Shown here one piece after another: positions 47,620-58,490 of a stretch of DNA of 64,000 nt. The stretch is from contig OU612065.1 in assembly GCA_914767715.1 (NCBI GenBank), positions 26,970,001 to 27,034,000 on the forward strand, given 5' to 3'. How positions within the stretch are numbered: position 1 is the first letter of the stretch; each line of letters opens with the position of its first letter. A program made the position numbers and the translations under genes. The notes under the pieces were generated by a model, which made no database searches, was not told the origin of the DNA, and worked only from the letters and a program-made list of their open reading frames with translations. Origin of the DNA: Membranipora membranacea. Lineage: Eukaryota > Bryozoa > Gymnolaemata > Cheilostomatida > Membraniporidae.

Positions 47620-48930
47620 CCCTTGATGCGCTGGCCATCAAAAAAACCTTTTGACTGTGTAAATCATATCACTGTTAGTATCCAATTACTCTTGCAACTT
47701 TACACTATTGTCATTGTCAGCATCCTTTATATAAAACTATTTATTGAACAGGTCTCAAACGATGAAGGTTAATGGTATTTGATATAATAGAAATCTAATT
47801 CTTACTGGGGTTCCTCAAGGGTCTGTTTTTGACCCATTACTTTTCCATTTACCATTTACATTACCATAACCATTACTTTAGAAAATTTGTTATCTGTTCG
47901 CCAATAACGGTCTAAAAATATGGAGCATTCACTAGCTGACTTCATTTCACTGACTGGTACAATTGTATTAAATTGAACTCAATGCATCAATGACAGAAGT
48001 TATGACTGTCTCCAATTCTAATAACATAAATCTTCCTAAACTAAATATTAAGGGCGTGTCTTTCAAGCAGTCAGACAAATTAAAATATTTAGGAGTATGT
48101 CTAAGTCTTCATTGCGGAAAGGGTTGTCCCCTCTAGAGTAAAGGTACTGGGAGCCATGGTACTCAAGCCGCGCCCTACACCCTTGCCCGCCGGGATTACG
48201 TCTACTCTTTTGATCAAAGAGGCGGAGGGGATCTTTTTACTGCATGTGGGGTGTGCAACCACAAAGTGGACCTCCGGTATCTTTAGTCTCGTTCAGCAAG
48301 AACCTGGCTAGGATGAATGATGGACCAGTACCAAATCCAGAATGACTGCCGGCGCCTTGATTTGAACCTGGACCTTACAGATCACAAGTCCGCACCCTTA
48401 ACCAGCAGACCACTCCTGACTCCTAGGAGTGATTTTAGATAAAAATTTGACTTTTAAATCCAATATCAAAAAGATTAAAAAAAAACTATACCAAATTTTG
48501 AGAGAGATTTTGAATGAATCCTTAGTTGCAGTCTGATACAGGGTTAATAAAACTAAACATTGAATATTGCGCACCATTACTTCACTGCTCTGACAAATAC
48601 ATTAAAAAGACATCCTAAGAATCGAGAGCCGATGTTTAAAAATCATGAATGTAAATTGCCCAAAATTTGAGACGAGGCAAAGGCACAATATTTTATCACA
48701 AAGTGAAACCATTCTTTATACCATATTTATACAATTTTTAAAATGATATTCGAATTGGTCCAAATTATTGATGCCAGATGCCTGTGAAATTAAAAAGCGA
48801 TACAAGGCTTGGTAAAAGTGAGGGTTTGACGCTATCCAAGAACAATTACAGGTTCGCCCTAGCAAAATTTGGTGCCAAATTAAACAATGACTTTAGCTAC
48901 AGTTTGTATCTAAACATCTCTCTCACAGTT
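47620..48930 (+). mobile_element. Non-LTR retrotransposon (LINE) remnant, block A
   Basis: Frameshifted reverse-transcriptase pieces appear in order. FDCVNH (47650-47668) is the motif with the first catalytic Asp. YLLNRSQTMKVNG and GVPQGSVFDPLLF (about 47740-47850) follow. Next come KYLGV (near 48085) and LGVILDKNLTFKSNIKKIKKKLYQIL after the SINE (from 48425), then IEYCAPLLHC (near 48560) and FALAKFGAKLNND (near 48855). The YADD region is missing and there are stops, so it is dead. A SINE splits it. Confidence 0.85.
48097..48423 (-). mobile_element. tRNA-derived SINE inserted in LINE, block A
   Basis: Flanked by the direct repeat taggagt (48090-48096 and 48424-48430). On the minus strand the head reads like a tRNA, with an A-box-like tggtctgctggttaagg and a B-box-like ggttcaaatcaa. 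The LINE frame resumes across the target duplication (KYLGV | LGVILDK), proving insertion into the LINE. Confidence 0.85.
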
Positions 48931-49213
48931 CTAGTTTCTTGTTAGTGGCCAGGAAAGAGAATGTCAAAAGATTTATGAGCAATTACATACAATATTGGTG
49001 AGATAAACAAATGAATGGCATGTGAGTTGAGTACGCATATATCTCTGAAATCAAAAATACCTGCGTTCTGATGCATCATGTACTGTTCTGCACAGTTGTA
49101 TTCTATACCATCTACTGTGAATTTCGCAGGATGCCACTGACTGAATGGATTTTCTGTTCTGTAGAAAAATGTAAATATCTCCTTACTTGTAGCCTACAAG
49201 ATAGAGATCGTAT

Positions 49214-49254
49214 TAATAATATGAATTTCATGGGTTCAGCCCCCATACTGGCCA
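49214..49254 (+). pseudogene. tRNA-Ile 3' fragment
   Basis: Only the part from the anticodon loop to the acceptor remains (T arm tgggttcagccccca, then tactggcca). The 5' half is replaced by unrelated sequence. It opens tRNA unit 3. Confidence 0.8.
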
Positions 49255-49585
49255 GTAACTTTTACACTATGACCTTCGGACCGTTGTCCTACAGATATAA
49301 AAGAGGTGAGATTTGTAGAGGCAGGAAATGTTCCTTCGTTATCGATCAGTTGAGCAGTGTTATGTAAAAAGTTCTTACCTAATGACCTAAGCCAAACTAA
49401 ACTTCACACATGTAGGCTTTGTCTAGATCACTTCAGTAGAGAGGAGGGGGAAACTCCGATTCAGGCAAAATGGATCAAACTGGATTTAGGCTTGGTCAAT
49501 GATGTCTGTGCTGTGTGTCACTGTGTGTTTTGTATATGAATCTTACAGACAGGATGAAGTATACCCTGAGGGATATTTGTATGAC

Positions 49586-49647
49586 CCATAGACTTAATAT
49601 ACTAATATACTTAATATACTTAATATACTAGTATACTAAGTCTATGG
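49586..49647. mobile_element. 62-bp palindromic insertion with 6-bp target duplication
   Basis: Ends ccatagactta and taagtctatgg are inverted complements. The interior is repeats of (c/t)ttaatata. It is flanked by TATGAC on both sides (49580-49585, 49648-49653), and the other three tRNA units have a single TATGAC at this place. Confidence 0.92.
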
Positions 49648-49787
49648 TATGACCTATCATCCTCGCATATCATTATCTATATATCATCTTCATCATCATC
49701 ATTATTATATCTATAATTATACCTGCTGCACCTGTCCACTCACACTGCCATTTAAATATTTGGAGAGAGACAATTGTAAATATCAAT

Positions 49788-49874
49788 GGGGGTGTAGCTC
49801 AAGTGGTAGAGCTCAAGTGGTAGAGCGCTCGCTTAGCATGTGAGAGGTACCGGGATCGATACCCGGCACCTCCA
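49788..49874 (+). pseudogene. tRNA-Ala with duplicated D arm
   Basis: Identical to the other tRNA-Ala genes except that the 14 bases gctcaagtggtaga occur twice in tandem, making 87 instead of 73 bases. Anticodon and T arm are intact and the B box remains, so it could still be transcribed but would misfold. Confidence 0.88.
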
Positions 49875-50829
49875 AACTTTTACAAAGAACTTCGACCCTG
49901 CTACTCGTTACTTGTACCATCACAACAGAGAACGGATTATCAAAATTGTATGGGGCCATATGTTTAATAAAACAAAGCATGACTGTCTGATAATTTACCC
50001 ATAAAGTGCATGTGAAGAGAAGAAAAAGGTGCCACCAAATCAACTGAAGGTTCTTATGATTTCTTTACGTTGAGCTTCGCATGGTAATTCTGACATCACA
50101 TTATCTGTAGGTAACCAAACCCATAAATTAACCTTCAAAAAACGCAATGAATGTGGCAATCATTTTCTCTACTACTTTGTAAACTGTAAACGACATGTTG
50201 AGTACAGGGATTAGGATAATATATATGGAGTTGTTTCACCATGGAGAATGAACAGATAACTATATGTCCACTTGTGAAAGCTGAAGATTACATCATATCA
50301 GGGAGTTTTTGATAACAATATCATCCATTCATCCTGATGAATAAGAATGTTGGATGTTGGGGATAAAAGAAGCTCTAGTCCTTGATACAATCATCACCAC
50401 TAGAACAGTATACTCAGTTTGCACATTGTTTCTGGCACACACTCCTGCTTACATAAATCAAGGAGTTGCTCATAAATGTATCCTTCAGGTTTTTTGTGTA
50501 CCACGTAAATTACTCTGCAATTTGTGTGCCAGTGTATGCTGATAATAATAATTTATATCTAAAAGTTTGCTTGCAACAGCTCTCTTTTTTTCAGGATTTG
50601 CTTTATATATATATACTTTTATTTTCATGTTGCTGGGTTTACCAACTGTGTTGACCTTTGTAGTCATTGTATAACTCTTTCTTTCAACTCAAAGGAATTT
50701 CGACCTGCTTGACTTTGAGGTCTTTCGTTGTGGCTCCAGACTTGGCTACTATTTTGTATGATGCACCCCTCGAATATCTTAACTTGGACTGTTGTCTGCT
50801 GATGTCAGCTCATTTAAATGATAAAAAAT

Positions 50830-50903
50830 GGCCGGTTAGCTCAGATGGTTAGAGCATCGTGCTAATAACGCGAATGTCATGGGTTCGACCCCCATACTGG
50901 CCA
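50830..50903 (+). tRNA. tRNA-Ile (AAT)
   Basis: 74 bases. Fully paired anticodon stem TCGTG/CGCGA with loop CTAATAA (anticodon AAT). Acceptor and T arms are as at 37465. This is the best-preserved tRNA-Ile in the window. Confidence 0.93.
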
Positions 50904-51357
50904 GTAACTTTTACACCGGTGTCTTGTAGATATTTAGGGTTAGGAACTGTAGAGGCAAGACACTTTCCCTTGTTAGCTATCAGTAGAATTGTGAACATTG
51001 TCGCAGTATTATGACCTAATTTAAACCAAACTTCACACAGGTAGGCTTTGTCTATATCACTACAGCAGAGTGGAGGGGGGCAACTTCGATTCAGGCAAAA
51101 TAGATCAAACTGTATATAAGCTTTGTCAATGTCTGTGTGTCACTGTGGACATTTATGGTTTTGTCTATGAATCTTACAGACAGGATGAAATATACCCTGA
51201 GGGATATTTGTATGACCTATCATCCTCACATATCATCATCTATCTATCATCTTCATCATTATCATTATTATATCTATAATTATACCTGCTGGCTGCTGCA
51301 CCTGTCCACTCACACTGCCATTTAAATATTTGGAGGGAGACAACTGTAAATATCAAT

Positions 51358-51430
51358 GGGGGTGTAGCTCAAGTGGTAGAGCGCTCGCTTAGCATGTGAG
51401 AGGTACCGGGATCGATACCCGGCACCTCCA
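51358..51430 (+). tRNA. tRNA-Ala (AGC)
   Basis: 73 bases, identical to 36352-36424. It closes tRNA unit 4. Confidence 0.93.
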
Positions 51431-52825
51431 ATCTTTTACAAGGAACTACGACCCTGTTACTCCTTACTTTTACCATCACAGCAAGGAACGGATTATTAAA
51501 ATCGTTTGGGACCATATGTTTATTTAATGAAAAAAAGCATGTCTGTCTGATAAGTTACCCATAAGGTGCATATGCATTATGCAGAGAAGAAAAAGGTGCC
51601 ACAAAATCAACTGAAGGTTCTACGGGATTTCTTTCCGTTGAGCTTTGTATGGTATTCTGACATCGCACTATCTGTATGTAACCAAGCCCATAAATTACCC
51701 TTGAAAAACGCAATGAATGTGACAATCATTATATCTATTACTTTGTAAATTGAAAGCAACATGTAGACATGTAGAGTACAGGGATTGGGTTAATATATAC
51801 AGAGTTATCTCACCAATGAGAATGAACAGATAACTATCTGTCCACTTGTGACAGCTGAGGATTACGTCATATCAGGGAGTTTGGGAAACAAGTCTTTGTT
51901 TCTGGTAGTCTTTGATACAATCATCATCACTAGAGCTGTTAGGGGACTGCTCAATCAAGCTTGATTCAATAGACTGCATTTCATCCCAAACTCCCTGATT
52001 TCATGTCTATCCCATCTACTGGTGTTTGCTCGAGGACAGTTAACTCCAAATCAATGAATCAACCTTTATCAAAGTAGCTGCCATTCTAAAAAGGAATTGT
52101 AGCAGGAAAATGTTGGCATGGTGGGACATTGTCGCAGAGCCATCTATAATTTATTTGTCATACCAGTATACCATGTTTGAGTCTATTCTTATTGATATAT
52201 TCGGTATCGAAGTTCCATTCAGGGTTAACGTTTAGTGATCAATTCAACACAAGCACAGACAAAATAATCAAAGCTCTGTTGAAAGGAGTTTTCCACTCTC
52301 CAACCCCCCCACCCCCTCTGCCTCTGCCTGTCATTACTCTCCCTCATGTCATGAATGTGATCCCAATAAAATTGCTGGGATGGAGACTGAAATTACCAAA
52401 TCATTGTTTGGGCTGTCTGGGTAGTTGCTGGAACACAGCTTGGGCGGAATTGCTAGGTGAGATTTTAAATTGGGTTGTTTAGGTAACTGGTATGGATCCA
52501 GGCTATTGAAATTGTTCTGCAAGGCCATTTCTATGGTGGCTTTTGGTTTGCAAACTGAATTGTGATCAAGCTAATGCAAGAGCATTGAACGATGAATAGA
52601 AAATCCAAGTAGTGAAATACTAGGTCATGCAGCCACTTAAGGGGGAGCAACTCCAAACACAAGCAAACTGCATCAAACTTGATCTAGCCTTTGACATGAT
52701 CATTGGAACTCCGTATCAAACTATTTATTGAACAATATTAGGTCCAGTTGTTTGTTAGACTATTTATATAGTATGTGTTTAGTAATTTTGTTATGAAATG
52801 TTTTTTGTGATGCTAAAAGTATGGT
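51431..52825. other. Interval between tRNA unit 4 and block B
   Basis: The first ~460 bases are the 3' flank of the tRNA unit. Then come unique AT-rich sequence and a partial copy of the aactcca/gcatcaaacttgatc repeat (about 52640-52690). No gene was recognised. Confidence 0.5.
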
Positions 52826-53211
52826 TTGTGGGAGGTCCCATCGGCGCAAAAACACATGGCAAATAAATTTAAGGTAAATAGAAAAATAATAATGAATCAA
52901 AACCGCTAACAACATATCACAGTTTTCAGCAAATTCACTCAGAGTTCTCATAATCGAAAGGTAAATTTACTGGTCAACCAAAAAACTGTACAAATAAAAA
53001 TTTATTTACAAAATAGAGTAAAACAAAATCAAAACACAATGTACAAAAACGTTTTCATTTTCCAGTTTAAAAAGCCAGGTTATTATTCTAATGCTAGAAG
53101 GTTGAGGAGCTATAGCATTCTCTATACTGATTATGCTGATAATCCTTGTAAAATGTCAGATAGCACACCTTTAAATGAACACCACGTAAAAGTTGATGGT
53201 TCAGCCAAAGA

Positions 53212-54230
53212 GTCAGACAGCATACTTTGGTTCAACAGCATACGCGCCATCAACATACTCTGCGTCATTGCAATCAACATACTCTGCAACATCATCAGGA
53301 AAAACACAAGGATTGTCAGAGTACAGTGATTCTTCAGTATGTAGGTCATCAGTATGAGTACCGGATACCTCATCAGAACTTGATGCACTAACTACAGGCA
53401 GGGGCGTGCTAGGCAGGGGTGATATGCTAGGTGGAACATACTGGGGCCTTGGGACATTGATAGGTCTATCTACATGTTGAAATACCTCTTCATAGTACGG
53501 CTCATCGGACTCATCAGCATCGTTAGGTCGCGTGTGCACTACAGGTTGTCTATACTGATATGGTTCAGCCACAGAGTTAGGCAGCCTATTTGGTTCAACA
53601 GTGTACGCGTAATCAACATACTGTGCATCATAATGAGAAGAAACACAAGGATTGCCACAGTAAGGAGATTCTTCGGTGTGTAGGTCATCAGTATGAGTAC
53701 CAGATACCTCATCAGAAGTCGATGCACCATCTCCAGGCAGGGGCGTACTAGACAGGGGTGATATCCTAGGTGGAACGTACGGAGGCCTTGGAACATTGAT
53801 AGGTCTATTTACATGTTCAAGTACCTCTACATAGTACGGCTCATCGGATACATCAGCATCATTAGGTCGCGTTTGCATTACAGGTTGTCTATACCGATAT
53901 GGTTCAGCCGCAAAGTTGGACAGCCTGCTTGGTTCAACAGCGTAATCGTAATCAAAATCCTGTGCATCATTATCAGGAAAAACACAAAGATTGTCACAGT
54001 ACGGTGATTCTTCAGTGTGAATGCCATCAGTATGAGTACCAGGAAAGTTTGAATTAGAAACCTCATCAGAACTCGATGCACGATCTACAGGCAGGGACCT
54101 ACTAGACAGGGGTGATATCCTAGGTGGTACATATGGGGGCCTTGGAATTGGGGGCCTTGTCTTTGGATTTTAATGTACCTCTTCATGGTAAGGCTCACCG
54201 GACATATAGGCATTGTTAGATCGCATGTGC
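53212..54230 (-). repeat. Three ~330-bp coding repeats in receptor tail, copy B
   Basis: Tandem units encode EPYYEEVFQHV..., EPYYVEVLEHV... and a degenerate third nearest the membrane. Tyr motifs and Pro-rich YVPP stretches are conserved in each, with only scattered substitutions between units. Confidence 0.85.
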
Positions 54231-55701
54231 ACTAGAGGGTGTCTATACTGAATTGGTAGAGGTGGAAGGGGTTTGTTCTTAACCTGGCTGTCATTGTAAG
54301 AGTGGTCCTCATCTGACTGCTCCTCATCTTCTTGATTGTGCCGAACTATCCCTTGTTCTACAACCGTCTGGTCAAGTGTGTGTTGAGTTCAATACCTGTG
54401 AAAAGTAAAAATTAAAAAAGAGTTTATATGCATCAAAGGCCAATCATGTGCTCAACAATAAATCACAATTCTATTGTTTGGGCATAACTTTCTCCTCCTG
54501 AAACCTTTTTGGTTGCTGATTACAGCTGTTGGTGTTGCATCATGGATTGGAAAAATGCACATGTGTATTTGCAACTTTATTATGATCTATACAACAGCTT
54601 TGTCTACTCACCTCCTAAAACATGGTCTGAGACGGTACGCGTTCTTTGTCTTCTCGTATGAGATGGTTTCGGGGCAGTTTGTCTGCATCTTCTTTTTCTT
54701 ATTTGAGATAGCAGACCAGCTAAAACTATTCCAATTACTAGCATCACCAAAGCTACAATGCAGCCAACCAAAGCTGAAACAAAAAATAAATTAATATTAA
54801 GTGGGAGCAAGGTGATGTGTATATCTGAGACGCAATGTTAGGAAAGGATAATAAGGCTAGCCAATTTGTTGGCACCAGGGAGTTACGGACCACTTATTGA
54901 GACAACAATAAGCTAGGACAAGGCACCCAAACCAGAGTAATGTTTTTGTTGTACAAGAGAGGACAAGAATTGTTACCTTCACAACATTAAATAGTGCGAG
55001 GAGCGTGTCAGAGATCATCACAATCAATATGTACCAATATTCAAAAATAAATAAAAACTAAACTTGAACCATCCAAGCATAAAATCATTACCATGATATT
55101 CTGTTGATTTCTTATCAGAGCCAGCTGGAACATCTAAACCATCTGGAATATCTGGAACATCCGGAGCTTCACTCAGTGTGCTGGCATTATCAGTGATATT
55201 TTCAAATGAAAAAAAAAGATTTAAACGCAAATTTGCAAACTACATGAAATGTTATCAAAGTTAAAATATTGCAAGCTATAATTTCAAAATCGAATGCAAT
55301 CTGAAATATTTTTGTCTTAGAATTATCATGTTTTTGTGTCTTTATATGGATATAGTCAAATTATTACATCTTAATACTTACCAGTGTACTCTAGCTTTAT
55401 CACTTTGAAGCCCGAGTCTATGGCCAGTAGGGATGTCTGTTTTTTTATTCCTGCCATGGCCGCAACTTTGATTTGGTCATGTCTAATGTCGGTGGTATTT
55501 TCCGGTGGCAAGTATTTGGTTCCTTTAAAAACAAAGCTAGAGAGGCCTGTGGTCATGTCAATTAACAGCAAATCTTCAGCTGATAGGCAGAAAATTAGAC
55601 TTTCTTGCATTAAGATGGCTTTGTCAACAGGTTCATTATATCCGCGGAATAGCATGAGGCTCGAATTCTGTGACTCTAGGGTGAAATGATTTGCGGTAAT
55701 T

Positions 55702-55779
55702 GATGAAACCTCTAAAGGTCGCCTCTAATTTTTTGAAGATGATCATTGGTTCAGTAATAAAGATTATATATATATAATT
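55702..55779. mobile_element. 78-bp insertion in receptor exon 3, copy B
   Basis: Absent from copy A, where 'ggtaattatgg' is continuous. Here 'taatt' appears at both ends, consistent with a 5-base target duplication. The right end is a TA run. It adds a stop on the minus strand. No GT...AG pair would remove it exactly. Confidence 0.8.
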
Positions 55780-57185
55780 ATGGCATCTTTATGGGAAAAA
55801 ATAGTCACCATTGAGTAGTCAATATAAAATGTCATCGCTGTGGCGCTTCCATCCGTGTTTGTGAAGTTAAATGTTGTGGCGGCCGAGCCTACAGAGAGAT
55901 CCACCCTATAGAGAGTTGAGTGATTTATATAATAGACAACTCCTGATGCGGAACGGTGATCTACAGCAATGGGTCCGAGATCTGGAGTTTCGTCCTGCCA
56001 GCAACTTACACTAGATTGGTGACAGCAGCCACGTCCTTTGCACACCAATGTATCCTGTTTTGTGTTGTTGTTCATAGCATAGTCAGTAAGCTGATACACC
56101 TTCAACGAATTCTTGAATCTAACAAGAAACTTGTTACTGCTAATTTGTAGAAAGCTCATGATGTCACCATCACCATCATCGCGTTGTATGAATTTGGTTG
56201 AGGATTCCCATCCCTGTGAAATGTCCCAATGGTAGATACCATTGTCTGTTGAATAGAAAGCTGTTGGATACGGGTCTAAACCTGATTCGATGCTTTTGGG
56301 ACGATTTGTTCCCAGATTTAGAGTTGTGTTGAAGTTCTGTTCTGTCATATTCAGAGTAACCCTGGGGAAACCAGAAAGATTTCAATCCATATAAAATATC
56401 TCCACGAACTACATTTCAGTGCTTTGAATAATTTCATTGTTATACTTGTCATAAATACAGCAAAAAAAGCTGCCCTGCTATGAAACGCTTTGCCCTGTGT
56501 GTAGCGTTAAAGTTAGGGAGTTGGGGGTGTTAGACAGTTCCTAAAAGCATGGCTGTATTTTTGGAAATGTCTGACTTTGGGATAAATGTGAGTTCTGGGT
56601 AGTAAGGTAATTCTTTTAAATCTTCTGGTAGGTTTAAGTTGCTCTGAGATTTGTCTGGCGTGAGGGGAGAGAAAAGCTATTCTTGAAACCAGAGCAGAAC
56701 TGAACCTCTCTAGATAACTATAGATTCAATGAAATGTTCAATGACCCCTTTAGAATATCTTACCTGTAGGCGGTTGAGTCAGCTTTGACCCCCACAGCAA
56801 TGATAGTAACTTCAACGCAAAGCAAAATCATCAACTGTAACGCAGAATTAAGATAAATCTTATTCCACAAATATGATGAAGATTTGAACATCAACTCATG
56901 CGAAAAGTTTTATGAGTCGTTATGAGTTTTATGAGTCAAATTTAAAAAAGCGGCAAAACGATTAGAGTTTCAATCATCAGCTTATACATATAAACTTCTA
57001 ATTTAATAATAACAATAATAATCCACACTTAACGATAAAAACAATTAAATCATTACAAACCCAATATAGCAACCTTCAATTGCATAATTGGGGTGAGCTT
57101 TTTGATATGTCTACCAGTGAGAGCTCTCGATGTCAACTAATCTGCAAGAATTGTTGTCTGAATAGCCTTTTTTCGCATAGCTTAA

Positions 57186-57562
57186 AGGGCAACCAAGGTT
57201 TCAAACAACTTCTCATCGATGGCCATTGATTAATAGCAGATTGCACCTTCTGCATGGGGAAAAAGACAAAATATAATTCGGATGATTATTCAGCCAGAAT
57301 TCTTGTGAAACATTTCTTCCATCAGGTACTCAAACTCAGCTAAAAGAGAATACCACATAGCAGTTTCCTGTTCCTGTTATTAATTAGCCTGTGCTCTATA
57401 ATTATTACAGCAAAGTCTTGGAACCTCCCCTAAACTGAAGTGTTACCCAGCTTAGAGTCAGCAACTACATTGAGTTTTGCATCGCGTAATGCACAAAGCT
57501 GATGCTGCCCAGCACATTATTTGCTACCCATTAATGCATTGCTGCGAAACCTTGGTTGCCCT
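57186..57562. mobile_element. piggyBac-like MITE, inverted copy in block B
   Basis: The same element as 42223-42601 in opposite orientation, more diverged. Ends agggcaacc.../...ggttgccct with TTAA at 57182-57185 and 57563-57566; the latter is shared with the next copy. Confidence 0.88.
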
Positions 57563-57566
57563 TTAA

Positions 57567-57945
57567 AGGGCAACCAAGGTTTCGCAGCGATGCATTAATG
57601 GGTAGTAAATTATGTGCTATAGGCAGCATCAGCTTTGTGCATTACGCGACGCAAAACTCAAAGTAGTTGCTGACTCTAAGCTGGGAAACACTTCAATTTA
57701 GCGGAGGTTCCAAGACATTGCTGTTATAATGATAGAGTACAGGCTAAATAATAACAGGGACAGGAAACCGCTCTGTGGTATTCTATTTTAGCTGAGTTTG
57801 AGTACCTGATGGATGAAATGTTTCCCAATAACTCTGGCTTAATAATCATCCGAATTAGATTTGGTCTTTTTCCCTATTTCCCTATATGCAGAAGGTGCAA
57901 TCTGCTATCAATCATTGAGAACATGTTTGAAACCTTGGTTGCCCT
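57567..57945. mobile_element. piggyBac-like MITE, direct copy in block B
   Basis: The orthologue of the block A element, same orientation and few differences, flanked by TTAA at 57563-57566 and 57946-57949. With the preceding copy it forms a ~760-bp fold-back. Confidence 0.88.
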
Positions 57946-58490
57946 TTAATCAAAGGAAGTTGTCTGCCGATTAATTTTAAAAACACCCCATTAGAAAATG
58001 TAAGTTGGTTCCCTCTAGTAGGGAATAAAAGCAAGAGTTGGCAATATTACACCAAGGTTTACAGTTTCCTGGTTCCACTGGTGTGAAATTGAAATGGAAT
58101 TTTGGGCATCAATTTATAAACTAATTGAGGGATATGCAGGTTCTTACCTCATATATAGCTCGCCATATCCTGGTAACGGTTGTAAATTTCTTCACTTTGC
58201 GGTAAAATGATGTAGCTTTATCAAGAGTAGAGACAAGACCTTCAGCCTTTGCCATAACACCAAATGTGAACTAATGCGAATGTCTGCTCTTATATTACAT
58301 CGCTAAACTTAATCTCTTTTGTTCAAATGAATATCTATTTCTTTTTTTTTGCAAAAGTTGATTGAGAAACCACAATTTATTACTACGCTAGAGAGTTACT
58401 AAAATACAGTGTTCTTATTGGATCACCAATTAAATGATCACATATAACATGGAGTCTGCGAGTTTTGATCAGCCTTTATAGCTCTATCGT

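Larger units (their letters stand above)
38271..48995. repeat. Tandem duplication block A (~10.7 kb)
   Basis: Begins at 'ggtttgtgggaggtcccatcgg' and aligns with 52826-64000 (block B) nearly base for base, apart from indels. Both blocks carry the same two minus-strand genes, U2-like sequence, MITE and LINE/SINE remnant. The offset between copies grows from 14555 to about 15240 through insertions in B. B runs off the window. Confidence 0.95.
53212..58255 (-). pseudogene. Type-I receptor-like gene, copy B (pseudogene)
   Basis: Exons by comparison with copy A: 58148-58255, 56764-56834, 55382-56361, 55092-55205, 54612-54773 and 53212-54395. Exon 1 here is in frame with the signal/anchor exon (36 codons, phase 0), unlike copy A, and exon 3 lacks copy A's 7-base deletion. 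But exon 3 has a 78-base insertion (55702-55779) with a stop, and the exon 4 acceptor has changed from CAG to CAT (near 55206). Exon 6 has two extra bases near its start (about 54380), a nonsense codon at 54170-54172 and a one-base insertion near 53228. The transmembrane helix is intact. The tail has three ~330-bp repeats rather than two. It is unlikely to yield a membrane receptor, but shorter spliced products are possible. Confidence 0.75.

Noticed and set aside
49788-49874. tRNA-Ala with an intron
   Set aside because: The extra 14 bases are a tandem copy of the D-arm sequence and do not lie next to the anticodon, where nuclear tRNA introns occur.
55702-55779. The 78-base difference in receptor copy B as an intron
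   Set aside because: No GT donor and AG acceptor lie at its ends on the minus strand. The flanking taatt repeat fits an insertion better.
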